A stretch of 46,121 bases of DNA, taken from positions 1 to 46,121 of the forward strand of contig NZ_BJUK01000029.1 of NCBI RefSeq assembly GCF_007989625.1. The letters are read 5' to 3'. The DNA comes from Bisbaumannia pacifica. GTDB taxonomy: Bacteria; Pseudomonadota; Gammaproteobacteria; Pseudomonadales; Halomonadaceae. Positions within the stretch are counted from its first letter, which is position 1; each line of letters begins with the position of its first letter. The notes under the pieces were generated by a model. The model had not been told where the DNA came from and did not search any database. It saw only the letters and a program-made list of their open reading frames with translations. Positions 32,245 to 39,955 of this stretch are shown here, one piece after another. A program made the translations under genes and the position numbers.

Positions 32245-33942
32245 ATGGCGCCGCAAGAGACCCGCTACCTTCGCGTGGACAGCCCCCTGGAGCTCCACGA
32301 ACTGCTGGAAAGCCTGACCGAGCCCGGCGGCGCATCGCTGCGCCTGGAGGGCGAGGGCGAGGCGTCGCTGCCGGTGCTGGTGCTGGACGCCCGCCTGGGC
32401 GAAACGCTGCTGCTGGATATCTCGGCGATCCGCGAGATACTCGGGCCCTTGCGCCGCGGCCAGCGCTTTCGGCTGGAGGGGCAGGTGCATGGCAAGTTGC
32501 TGCGCAGCCCCTGGCTGAGCCTGGAAGAGAGCCACGAGGTGGACGGCCGCCTGCAGTGCAGCAGTGCCTGCCCCGAGTGGCTCGAGGTGCTGCAGCGCCG
32601 CGCCAGCTATCGCGCCGAGCTGCGCCTGAGCATGGAGGTGGGAGTGATCCTGCGCGCCCTGCATGGCGAGCTGGGCGGCGCCTCCAGCCTACAGGGCGAC
32701 CTGCGTGACCTCTCGGTGCAGGGCTGTCGGGTGGAGCTGCCGGCCATGGCCTCGGGCGCCCTGCCGCAGGCCCCGGAGCGCCTCGAACTGGAGCTCTGTT
32801 TCCCCAGTGGGCAGCGCTTCTCGGTGCAGGCCGAGGTGCGCCACCTCAAGCCGGAGCCGGAGCGCTACCTGGTACAGGCGGGGTTCCATTTCGTCGATAT
32901 CACCCCCGAGCAGGAACGCCTGCTGTGGTTCTATGTGCGCGAGATCGAGCGGGAGGCGGCGCGCCACGCCAGCGATGGCGATACCACCCGGGCCCCCTCG
33001 GCACTGTTTCAGTCCTCGGAAGCAGCGCCCCAGGTGGGGCGGCGTCGCGCCGAGAGCTATCCCACCGGCATGGCGCGGCGCCTGGCGCGCCTGGCCGCCT
33101 ACCTGGATGCGCAGCTCCTCGACCTGCAGCAGGGCCATGGCCTGGATAGCATCGAGCTCTCGCGTAACGCCGACCGCCTGCTGATGCTGCTGGACGAGGA
33201 TCGCGAGGAGCTGCTCTTCGCCCTGAGCTGCCTGACCCATGAGGCCCAGTTGGTGCAGCACGGCCTGGCGGTGGCGGTGCGCCTGGTGGATCTGGTCGCC
33301 ACCCAGCAACTCCCCCAGGGGCTGCGCAAGAGCCTGGTGGCGGCGGCGATGATCCATGACCTGGGCAAGGGCATGCTGCCCGCCGAGCTGCAGCATGCCC
33401 AGAGCCTCAATGCGGCCCAGTACCGTCAGCTCAAGGCGCATGTGGCGCTGATCCTGGATCAGGCGGCACCCTGTCACTGGCTGTCGCGCAGCGTGGTCAC
33501 GGCGGTGGTGGGAGGTATCAACGAGCGCCTGGATGGCAGCGGCTATCCCGATGGCAAGCGCGGCCCCGACCTGCCCGAGCTGGCGCGCCTGGCGGCGGTG
33601 GTGGACGTGGTGGATGCCATGGGGCGGCCGCGCACGGATCGTCCGGCCTGGAGTGTCGCGAGCATCTATCGCCATCTGTTGAGCCATCCGGAGCGTTTCG
33701 AGCAGCGCTGGGTCAAACGCTATATCGCCCATTTCGGGCGCTTCCCGGTGGGCACCCTGGTGCGCTATGCCGGTGGCGAGCTGGCCTGGGTGCGGCGCCT
33801 GGATCGCCAGGGCAAGCCCAGCCAGGTCAGTCGGGTCGAGCAGGCCGCGCGCCCCCAGGCGGGCCTGGCGGCGCCGCTCTACGATGGTGCCCTGGCGGCC
33901 CTGGGCGAACCGGTCGAGGCGTTGCCCCTGCCGCCGGCATAA
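32245..33942 (+). CDS. YcgR/PilZ-HD-GYP fusion protein
   Basis: The 565-residue protein joins a flagellar-brake-type module to an HD-GYP domain. Residues about 1-110 look like the YcgR N-terminal domain; about 112-235 is PilZ with c-di-GMP-binding RRASYR and DLSVQG. About 330-505 resembles HD-GYP: AAAMIHDLGKGMLP has the HD pair and Lys, LKAHVALIL the next His, and VVDVVDAM the late Asp. The normal HHE before RLDGSGYP reads INE, so two metal-ligand His residues are missing and phosphodiesterase activity is doubtful. ATG 32245 is chosen for GAGGAC just upstream; 32233 is possible. With its sigma-28 promoter it may bind c-di-GMP and slow the motor, as YcgR does. Confidence 0.83.
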   Translation: MAPQETRYLRVDSPLELHELLESLTEPGGASLRLEGEGEASLPVLVLDARLGETLLLDISAIREILGPLRRGQRFRLEGQVHGKLLRSPWLSLEESHEVDGRLQCSSACPEWLEVLQRRASYRAELRLSMEVGVILRALHGELGGASSLQGDLRDLSVQGCRVELPAMASGALPQAPERLELELCFPSGQRFSVQAEVRHLKPEPERYLVQAGFHFVDITPEQERLLWFYVREIEREAARHASDGDTTRAPSALFQSSEAAPQVGRRRAESYPTGMARRLARLAAYLDAQLLDLQQGHGLDSIELSRNADRLLMLLDEDREELLFALSCLTHEAQLVQHGLAVAVRLVDLVATQQLPQGLRKSLVAAAMIHDLGKGMLPAELQHAQSLNAAQYRQLKAHVALILDQAAPCHWLSRSVVTAVVGGINERLDGSGYPDGKRGPDLPELARLAAVVDVVDAMGRPRTDRPAWSVASIYRHLLSHPERFEQRWVKRYIAHFGRFPVGTLVRYAGGELAWVRRLDRQGKPSQVSRVEQAARPQAGLAAPLYDGALAALGEPVEALPLPPA

Positions 33943-33958
33943 ATATGCTCGACTGGGC

Positions 33959-33985
33959 TAAAGTGCCCATCGGGACCGCCGATAA
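33959..33985 (+). promoter_or_regulatory. Sigma-28 (FliA) promoter of fliS-fliT-fliK-flhX
   Basis: TAAAGTGC (33959-33966), 11 nt, GCCGATAA (33978-33985). The -10 is perfect and the -35 nearly so. The leader to fliS is about 120 nt. Confidence 0.88.
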
Positions 33986-34109
33986 GGGGAATTAGCGACG
34001 AGGATGCTGTCTTATCGCTCCCTGACCGCGGCAGGGTGTCGGTCACAATAGGTAAGTCGAGAGTCACCGCCGGTAACCCAGGGGCGCCGGTGGATCAACG
34101 AGGAGTCCG

Positions 34110-34544
34110 ATGATGAGTGCCAGACGCGGCGCAGCCGCCTATGCCAAGGGTCATGCCAAGGGCGCCGGCGCCTATGCCCGAGTCGGTGTCGAGAGCGGGG
34201 TGATGGCGGCCAGTCCCCACCAACTGATCGTGATGCTGTTCGATGGCGCCCAGGCGGCGATTCGTGCCGCCCGGCTGCATATCGAGCAGGGCAATACGGC
34301 GGGCAAGGGGCAGTCGATTTCCAAGGCCCTGGATATCGTCAACAACGGCCTGGCGGCGGCCCTGGACGAGGAGAAGGGGGGCGAGGTCGCCACTCAACTG
34401 GCCGGGCTCTACGACTATATTGGCCGGCGCCTGCTGCAGGCCAACCTGCGCAACGATACCGATGCCCTCGATGAGGCCGAACGCCTGCTGGAGGATATCG
34501 GCTCGGCCTGGCGCGAGATCGGTCGCGCCGACCAAGGGGGCTAA
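34110..34544 (+). CDS. fliS: Flagellin export chaperone
   Basis: FliS binds the flagellin C-terminus and prevents premature polymerisation in the cytoplasm. The 144-residue product has the family core ASPHQLIVMLFDGAQAAIRA (about 34-53), GKGQSISKALDIVNNGLAAAL and LAGLYDYIGRRLLQANLRND. A short basic N-terminal extension (about 1-22) is unusual but modest. GAGGAG precedes the ATG at 34110; the next codon is also ATG. It heads an operon with fliT 2 bp on, under a sigma-28 promoter. Its separation from fliD and fliC by about 27 kb is atypical. Confidence 0.95.
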   Translation: MMSARRGAAAYAKGHAKGAGAYARVGVESGVMAASPHQLIVMLFDGAQAAIRAARLHIEQGNTAGKGQSISKALDIVNNGLAAALDEEKGGEVATQLAGLYDYIGRRLLQANLRNDTDALDEAERLLEDIGSAWREIGRADQGG

Positions 34545-34546
34545 GC

Positions 34547-34948
34547 ATGACTCACCACCCTGAATCCGCGGCGAGCGATGCCGAGCGCCTGCTGGCGGCC
34601 TACGAGGCGCTGCTGGAGCGCTCCACTCGGATGCTGGCCAAGGCCCGGGAAGAGGCCTGGGATGCCCTGATCGAGGAGGAGTCCCACTACGTGCTGGAGG
34701 TGGAGCGTCTCGCCCGGGAGGATCAGGGGCTGGAGCTGGAACCGGCGCAGCGCGAGCGCAAGGCCGGCCTGCTGGAGCGCATCCTCGAGCAGGACATGGA
34801 GGTGCGTCGCCATCTGGTGGCGCGGCGCGACGAGCTGGGCGAGCTGATCGGCAACTCCCGGCGCAAGCGTGACCTGGAGCGGGCCTATCGCAATCCCAGC
34901 AGTGGCGTGATCGAGGCCCGGGCGCGCTTCCCCGAAGGCTCGTCGTGA
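34547..34948 (+). CDS. fliT: FliT-like flagellar export chaperone
   Basis: The 133-residue helical protein matches the FliT pattern: a first helix LLAAYEALLERSTRMLAKAR, then WDALIEEESHYVLEVERLAR and a long charged helix (about 75-115). In enterics FliT chaperones FliD and inhibits FlhDC, which would link filament-cap export to the master regulator at 36922. Position right after fliS supports the call more than sequence, since FliT is poorly conserved. Its stop overlaps the GTG start of fliK. The ribosome-binding site lies in the fliS 3' end (AAGGGGG). Confidence 0.85.
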   Translation: MTHHPESAASDAERLLAAYEALLERSTRMLAKAREEAWDALIEEESHYVLEVERLAREDQGLELEPAQRERKAGLLERILEQDMEVRRHLVARRDELGELIGNSRRKRDLERAYRNPSSGVIEARARFPEGSS

Positions 34949-36327
34949 GTGGTATCACTCCTATCCTCGACACCCTCTTGCACCAGGTGCTGGGCAAGCG
35001 GGTCGATCATCCGCCGCCCCGGGATCTCAACGAACCGGTGCGGCCCCTCAACGCCTCCGACGCCGCCCGGGCCCTGCACAGCGATTCCCGCCTCGACGGG
35101 CGTCGCCCCCCCATCGCCGAACTGACGCCGACCGCCACCCGTGGCGAGGGGCGTCCCGCCCTGCCCGCCGCGCCGGCGGCGCCCCCCGGCGGCTCCTTCC
35201 AGACCCACTTCAGTCCCACCGCCCACACCATCGCCGACCTGCTGCTCAGGTTCCCCGCCCCGCCCTCGGCGGTGCGTCCCGCGATGCCCTTGATGCCCCA
35301 GGGGGAGCCGCCGTCGGCGGATGCCCTGGCCCAGCGCCTGGAGGGCAGTATCCGCCAGAGCGGGCTCTTTCATGAGTCCCATCTGGCGCGCTGGTACCGC
35401 GGTGAACTGCCCCGGACCGCCCTGACTCAGGAACCCCAGCAGTGGCGCACTCTCACCTTCCGGCCGGCACCCGCCGAGGGGAACGTCGCCGCGGCGCCCT
35501 GGCGTCCCGCGCCTGGCGCCTGGGCTGGCGTTTCGGCCGGTGTTTCGACACGGGGCGCGGCACCGATGGCGGGGGGTGGAGGCGCCTCGCCGCTTCAGAT
35601 GGTGGCCCAGGCCGCAGGCGCTCAGGGGGGCGCGACCCCGGTTCCCTTCGTGGCGGCCTCGGCGGCTACGCCGACCGGTGGCGAAGCGGCCGGGCGCGGC
35701 GGGCTCGCCTTCGCCGAGATCCAGGCCCTGGGGTCGTCCCGGTCGGCCGGGAGCGGCGTATCGCCTGGGGCTGCGTCCGGGGCCATGCCCGGGGCCTCGG
35801 CCGCGGCACCCGCGGTGCCGCTGGGGGCCGCCGCGTCCTCGGCGCTCGCCGGCCAGGCGCCGGGCCCCGCCCAGGTCGGCGAAGCGGTCGAGGCATCTCG
35901 CGAGCCGGTCCCGCTGCGCGTCGGCGAGCCCATCGCCGAGTCACTGCAGGGGGTGCTGCGTCATCAACTGGAGCTGCTGGTCAATCCGGTGATCCGCTGG
36001 GAGGGGGATGTCTGGTCGGGGATCTTTATGGCCCTGGCGATTCAGATGCCGGCGGGCTTCGACGAGCGGGCTCGCCAGGAGGCGGAGGAGGAGGGTGGCC
36101 AGGGCGAGGCCTGGGCCTCGGAGCTGACCCTGGTGCTGCCCGGCCTCGGCGAGCTGGCGGTCCAGCTGCGCCTGGTGGCACGGCGCCTCAACCTGACCCT
36201 GGATAGCCCCGAGGCCGGCGTCGTGTCGCGTCTCGAGGCCGGGCTGCCGCGGCTGGCCCGGCGCCTCGAGGCGCTGGGTTTCGAGGCCCGCCTGGCGGCG
36301 CGGCATAGGCCGGAGGAGGGCACATGA
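34945..36327 (+). CDS. fliK: FliK-like flagellar hook-length control protein
   Basis: The 460-residue protein has the FliK layout: a long Pro/Ala/Gly-rich N-terminal ruler region (about 60-315) and a compact C-terminal hook domain (about 320-450) with LELLVNPVIRWEGDVWSGIF, ELTLVLPGLGELAVQLRLVA and LNLTLDSPEAG. FliK is exported, measures hook length and switches the export gate through FlhB. The GTG start overlaps the fliT stop. It is followed by an FlhB-like gene with an ATGA overlap, which fits the FliK-FlhB interaction. FliK is usually in the fliF-fliP region and under earlier control, so this may be a second, late-expressed paralogue. Confidence 0.82.
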   Translation: MSGITPILDTLLHQVLGKRVDHPPPRDLNEPVRPLNASDAARALHSDSRLDGRRPPIAELTPTATRGEGRPALPAAPAAPPGGSFQTHFSPTAHTIADLLLRFPAPPSAVRPAMPLMPQGEPPSADALAQRLEGSIRQSGLFHESHLARWYRGELPRTALTQEPQQWRTLTFRPAPAEGNVAAAPWRPAPGAWAGVSAGVSTRGAAPMAGGGGASPLQMVAQAAGAQGGATPVPFVAASAATPTGGEAAGRGGLAFAEIQALGSSRSAGSGVSPGAASGAMPGASAAAPAVPLGAAASSALAGQAPGPAQVGEAVEASREPVPLRVGEPIAESLQGVLRHQLELLVNPVIRWEGDVWSGIFMALAIQMPAGFDERARQEAEEEGGQGEAWASELTLVLPGLGELAVQLRLVARRLNLTLDSPEAGVVSRLEAGLPRLARRLEALGFEARLAARHRPEEGT

Positions 36328-36608
36328 GCGATACCCGGCAGCAGCGGCGGCGTCGCCAGGCGGTGGCCCTGGCCTACCGGGATGGCGACGAGGCGCCGCG
36401 AGTCCTGGCCAAGGGCTATGGCGAGCTGGCCGAGCGCATCATTAGCGCGGCCCGCGAGAGCGGCCTCCAGGTCCATGATTCTCCGGAACTGGTGGCGCTG
36501 CTGATGCAGCTCGACCTGGATGAGCGCATCCCCCCCGAGCTCTACCAGGTAATCGCCGAGTTGTTGATCTGGGTCAGGGACCTGGAGCGTGATTCCCCCT
36601 CATACTAG
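36324..36608 (+). CDS. FlhB C-terminal-like protein (FlhX type)
   Basis: The 94-residue protein matches only the cytoplasmic export-gate domain of FlhB: AVALAYRDGDEAPRVLAKGY, AERIISAARESGLQVHDSPE, LVALLMQLDLDERIPPELYQ and VIAELLIWV. There is no membrane part, and the self-cleaving NPTH motif is absent because the protein starts after it. Such free-standing FlhB fragments (FlhX) can substitute for the cleaved FlhB piece in some bacteria. ATGA overlap with fliK implies coupling. A complete flhB is expected elsewhere in the genome. No stop or frameshift suggests decay. Confidence 0.9.
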   Translation: MSDTRQQRRRRQAVALAYRDGDEAPRVLAKGYGELAERIISAARESGLQVHDSPELVALLMQLDLDERIPPELYQVIAELLIWVRDLERDSPSY

Positions 36609-36733
36609 CTTTCGGTAAATAAGCCCAGCATTTTGTAGCTTTTTGTATGTGATAGGCCCCGTCACGGGACCGGCCCCCCTGGGCAATCATTTGTTTTTGC
36701 AACTTAATTGTGAAAATCCGGCGAAAAACCGAC

Positions 36734-36758
36734 CGCTTGCGTGAAACGAGCGTTTTTT
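36734..36758 (+). terminator. Terminator of the fliS-flhX operon
   Basis: CGCTTG (36734-36739) and CGAGCG (36747-36752) form a 6-bp stem with one T-G pair, a 7-nt loop and six T (36753-36758). It lies 126 bp after the FlhB-like gene and just before the flhD promoter. Confidence 0.65.
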
Positions 36759-36766
36759 GTCGCGAC

Positions 36767-36795
36767 TTGAAAAGCTGTCATAAAAATCCTACAAC
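36767..36795 (+). promoter_or_regulatory. Sigma-70-like promoter of flhDC
   Basis: TTGAAA (36767-36772), 17-bp spacer, TACAAC (36790-36795). Matches to TTGACA and TATAAT are 5/6 and 3-4/6 and the spacing is ideal. Transcription would begin near 36802. Confidence 0.5.
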
Positions 36796-36921
36796 AACGT
36801 ACGAAAATGCCTAATCAAAGGCATGCTGATCGTAACAAGCACAAGCATAGCGATCGGCCATAAGAATCGGGGCTCATCGACGCGACCTCGGAACACTTGG
36901 GTACGTAGGGAATCTGTCATA

Positions 36922-37254
36922 ATGCAAATGGATAGTGTTCTGGATGATATCCAGGATCTGAATCTGTCGTATCTGCTGCTGGTGCAGCGGCTGCTCAGCG
37001 AAGATCGTGCCACGGCCATGTTCCGTCTCAAGATGGACGACGCCATGGCGGATCTGATCCTCTCTCTCTCCGGCAAGCAGCTGGGCCGCCTGGCCCGCAC
37101 CAATCAGCTGCTGTGTCGCCTCAACTTCGACGATGCCACCCAGCTCGAGCAGCTGACCAGCAACCCCCGCGACCAGGGGTTGGCTTCCTCCCATGCGGCT
37201 CTGCTGATGTCGACCATCGGGGCCGGCGCCGCCATCGCCGATGCGAGGGGGTGA
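36922..37254 (+). CDS. flhD: Flagellar master regulator subunit FlhD
   Basis: FlhD with FlhC forms the FlhD4C2 activator of class 2 flagellar promoters. The 110-residue product aligns with E. coli FlhD without gaps in the core: LDDIQDLNLSYLLLVQRLLS, AMFRLKMDDAMADLILSLS, and Cys65 at the position of the intersubunit disulfide. Start ATG 36922 is supported by homology; AGGGA is rather far upstream (about 11 nt), so initiation may be weak. It precedes flhC by 3 bp. Having FlhDC and not FleQ as master regulator separates this organism from Pseudomonas. Confidence 0.95.
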   Translation: MQMDSVLDDIQDLNLSYLLLVQRLLSEDRATAMFRLKMDDAMADLILSLSGKQLGRLARTNQLLCRLNFDDATQLEQLTSNPRDQGLASSHAALLMSTIGAGAAIADARG

Positions 37255-37257
37255 GGC

Positions 37258-37836
37258 GTGGCTGACAAGAGTCTGGTCAAGGAAATGCATCAGGTGCAGC
37301 TGGCCATCGAGCTGATCGAGCTGGGGGCGCGCCTGCAGGTGCTGGAGACCGAAACCGAGCTGAGTCGCAGCCGCCTGGTCAAGCTCTACAAGGAGGTGCG
37401 TGGCATGTCGCCTCCCAAGGGCATGCTGCCGTTCTCCACCGACTGGTTTATCACCTGGTTGCCGAACGTTCATTCGTCGCTGTTCTACAACTTCTATCGG
37501 CGTCTCACCGAAGAGCTCGGTTGTGCCCGCATGGAGGGTTTCGTCAAGGCCTATCGCCTCTATCTGGAGCAGATGGCCTGTGACGACAGCGAGCCGGTGC
37601 TGGGGCTGACTCGGGCCTGGACCCTGGTGCGCTTCTTCGAGAGCGAGATGCTCGAGCTCACCGCCTGCACCTGCTGCGGCGGGCGTTTCGTGACCCACGC
37701 CCATACCCCCGGTCAGGGCTATGTCTGCGGCATTTGCCAGCCCCCGTCGCGGGCCGGCAAGACCAAGAAGAACCGGCGCGCCGCGGCCGATACCGCTACC
37801 GAGGCCCTGCCGGCGGCCCGCCTGGTCGGTCGCTAA
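37258..37836 (+). CDS. flhC: Flagellar master regulator subunit FlhC
   Basis: DNA-binding partner of FlhD. The 192-residue protein keeps the zinc-binding cysteines at the same numbering as E. coli FlhC: C137, C140, C157 and C160 (CTCC and CGIC). LVKLYKEVRGMSPPKGMLPF, STDWFITWLPNVHSSLFYN and FYRRL are typical. The start is GTG 37258 behind GGGGGTGAGG. The C-terminal tail after C160 is basic (AGKTKKNRRAAA). It ends before a strong hairpin, so flhDC is a two-gene operon. Confidence 0.96.
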   Translation: MADKSLVKEMHQVQLAIELIELGARLQVLETETELSRSRLVKLYKEVRGMSPPKGMLPFSTDWFITWLPNVHSSLFYNFYRRLTEELGCARMEGFVKAYRLYLEQMACDDSEPVLGLTRAWTLVRFFESEMLELTACTCCGGRFVTHAHTPGQGYVCGICQPPSRAGKTKKNRRAAADTATEALPAARLVGR

Positions 37837-37860
37837 GCCTGGCTCCTGGTGTCTCGTGGA

Positions 37861-37892
37861 TGGCCCCGCCCCGGTTTGCCGTGGCGGGGCCA
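37861..37892 (+). terminator. Hairpin after flhC
   Basis: TGGCCCCGCC (37861-37870) and GGCGGGGCCA (37883-37892) form a perfect 10-bp stem with a 12-nt loop, 24 bp after the flhC stop. No strong T-run follows. Confidence 0.6.
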
Positions 37893-37995
37893 GTCGTATC
37901 CGGGCGAGAGTTTTTCGTGTGTCGGCGCCGGTCGGAGAAACCCGCCGAAGGCGAGCGCATTCGACGTCCATGGCGAGATTTTTTCGTGAGATGCC

Positions 37996-38022
37996 TCAAG
38001 TCCCCCGGGGGCATGCCGATAA
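37996..38022 (+). promoter_or_regulatory. Sigma-28 (FliA) promoter of motA-motB-cheA-cheW
   Basis: TCAAGTCC (37996-38003), 11 nt, GCCGATAA (38015-38022), 42 bp before motA. Position between flhC and motA equals that of the class 3 mocha promoter in enterics. Confidence 0.88.
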
Positions 38023-38064
38023 CCCTGGAAGATGCCACCCATGCTGTAGCGAAGGATCCTGGTC

Positions 38065-38928
38065 GTGCTGATACCCATAGGCTTTCTGATCGTCACCCTA
38101 TCCGTCTTCGGCGGCTTCGTGCTGGCCGGCGGTAACCTGGGGCCCCTCTACCAGCCCACCGAGATCCTGATGATCTGCGGTGCCGCCGTGGGGGCCTTCG
38201 TCGCCGCCAACAATGGCAAGGCGATCAAGGCGACCCTGCGTACCGCCTCGAAGCTCAAGCGTACCACCCGCTATGACAAGGATGCCTACATGGAGCTGAT
38301 GGCCCTGCAGTACAAGCTGCTGGCCAAGATGCGCCGGGAGGGCATGCTGGGCATTGAGCGGGATATCGACAACCCCCAGGAGAGCGCCCTGTTCAATGAG
38401 CATCCGAAGATTCTCAATGATCCGCTGATCATGGGCTTTATCACCGACTATCTGCGGCTGATGGTCAGCGGCAGCATGGATCCCCTGGAGCTCGACGAGC
38501 TGATGCTCCACGAGATCGAGGCCTTCGAGCACGAGGCGAGCATTCCCTCCGATGCCCTGGCCAAGGTGGGGGATGCCCTGCCGGCCTTCGGCATCGTGGC
38601 GGCGGTGATGGGGGTGGTCAAGGCGCTCAGCGCCGCCGATGCGGGCCCCGACGAGATGGGCGTCATGATCGCCCACGCCCTGGTGGGGACCTTCCTCGGC
38701 ATCCTGCTGGCCTACGGTTTCGTCAATCCTCTGGCCCATCGTATCGAGCGCCAGGTGGCCGAAGGGGTCAAGATGCTGCAGTGCGTGCGGGTCACCCTGC
38801 TGGCCAGCCTCAATGGTTGCGCTCCCCAGGTGGCGGTGGAGTTCGGGCGCAAGGCGCTGCATAGCGCCGAGCGGCCCAGCTTCATCGAGCTGGAGGAGCA
38901 CGTGCGTGCCGCCAAGGGTGGGGCATGA
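38065..38928 (+). CDS. motA: Flagellar motor stator protein MotA
   Basis: Proton-channel stator subunit in the inner membrane. The 287-residue product matches E. coli MotA residue for residue at the known functional sites: R90 and E98 of the cytoplasmic loop that contact FliG, and P173 and P222 near the channel (ALPAFGIVAAVMGVVKAL and AYGFVNP). Four membrane helices are visible. Start is GTG 38065, giving MLIPIGF; AAGGATCC lies upstream. Overlaps motB by ATGA. Confidence 0.97.
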   Translation: MLIPIGFLIVTLSVFGGFVLAGGNLGPLYQPTEILMICGAAVGAFVAANNGKAIKATLRTASKLKRTTRYDKDAYMELMALQYKLLAKMRREGMLGIERDIDNPQESALFNEHPKILNDPLIMGFITDYLRLMVSGSMDPLELDELMLHEIEAFEHEASIPSDALAKVGDALPAFGIVAAVMGVVKALSAADAGPDEMGVMIAHALVGTFLGILLAYGFVNPLAHRIERQVAEGVKMLQCVRVTLLASLNGCAPQVAVEFGRKALHSAERPSFIELEEHVRAAKGGA

Positions 38929-39887
38929 GCGAGCAGCGTCGCCCGATCATCATTCGCCGCAAGAAGGTGGTGCATAACCACCATGGCGGCGCCTGGAAGA
39001 TCGCCCTGGCCGATTTCATGACCGCCCTGATGGCGCTCTTCCTGGTGCTGTGGATCCTCTCCTCGTCGAGCCGTGCCGAGCTGGAGGCGGTGGCCGAGTA
39101 TTTCCGCACGCCGCTCACCACCGCCATCGCCGGCGGGGATCGCACCACCTCCAGCGACAGCGCCATTCCCGGTGGCGGTCCCGATCCGGCCCATGCCGAG
39201 GGCGAGATCGCGCGCATCGAGCTGCGCGACCAGAGTCGCGAGGCGGTGGAGCGACAACGCCTGCGCGATCGCGGGCGCGCCGAGGAGCGTCGGCGCCTGC
39301 GCGAGCTTCAAGAGCGCATCGAGGCGGCGATCCAGGCCGATGCGCAGCTGCGTCCGCTGCGCGAGCAGATGCGCCTGGACCTGACCCAGGAGGGGCTGCG
39401 TATCCAGTTGGTGGACTCCGAGCGGCGCCCCATGTTCGAACTGGGCAGCGATCGGGTCGCCCCCTATATGCGCGACCTGCTGCGTACCATCGCGCCGCTG
39501 CTCAACGAGCTGCCCAATCGCCTGAGCATCAGCGGCCACACCGACAGCGTGCCCTATATCGGCGGCAATCGTGGTTACAGCAACTGGGAGCTCTCCAGCG
39601 ACCGGGCCAATGCCTCGCGCCGCGAGCTGGTGGCCGGCGGCCTGGAGTCGGAGCGGCTGCTGCGGGTGGCGGGCATGGCCGACCGGGTGCCCATGGCGGA
39701 CACCGCCCCGGACGATGCGGTGAATCGCCGTATCAGCCTGGTGGTACTGGACGAGTGGGCGGCGCAGCAGATTCTCTCCCAGGGCATGACCGCGGACCCC
39801 GAGGTGCTGCCGCAAGGCGCCGTCGAAGCATTGCCGGATGGGACCGTCGAGGCGGATGGCGAAGACGCCGCGGCGCCGACGCCCTGA
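38925..39887 (+). CDS. motB: Flagellar motor stator protein MotB
   Basis: Peptidoglycan-anchored stator subunit. The 320-residue protein has a basic N-terminus, one membrane helix with the proton-carrying Asp30 (IALADFMTALMALFLVLWIL), a plug/linker, and an OmpA-like domain (about 150-280) with ISGHTDSVPYIGG, YSNWELSSDRANASRRELV and VNRRISLVVL. Lengths and motifs are normal. Coupled to motA by a 4-bp overlap. A second OmpA-type MotD-like gene lies at the start of the window, so two stator types may coexist. Confidence 0.97.
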   Translation: MSEQRRPIIIRRKKVVHNHHGGAWKIALADFMTALMALFLVLWILSSSSRAELEAVAEYFRTPLTTAIAGGDRTTSSDSAIPGGGPDPAHAEGEIARIELRDQSREAVERQRLRDRGRAEERRRLRELQERIEAAIQADAQLRPLREQMRLDLTQEGLRIQLVDSERRPMFELGSDRVAPYMRDLLRTIAPLLNELPNRLSISGHTDSVPYIGGNRGYSNWELSSDRANASRRELVAGGLESERLLRVAGMADRVPMADTAPDDAVNRRISLVVLDEWAAQQILSQGMTADPEVLPQGAVEALPDGTVEADGEDAAAPTP

Positions 39888-39955
39888 GCGGACCAACGGA
39901 TACAGCGAGGGGCTCGGATCGGGTCTGATCATCGAATTACAAGGCGGGGACTAGC

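Larger units (their letters stand above)
36609..36921. other. flhD upstream region, 313 bp
   Basis: No gene seen. A+T-rich for this genome, as expected of a regulated promoter of a master operon. It holds a terminator (36734-36758) and a sigma-70-like promoter (36767-36795); the leader beyond it to flhD is about 120 nt. No FNR-type box or sigma-28 site is seen. Confidence 0.65.

Noticed and set aside
37786-37793. GCCGATAC inside the flhC 3' end
   Set aside because: Coding sequence with no -35 at 11 nt; chance match.
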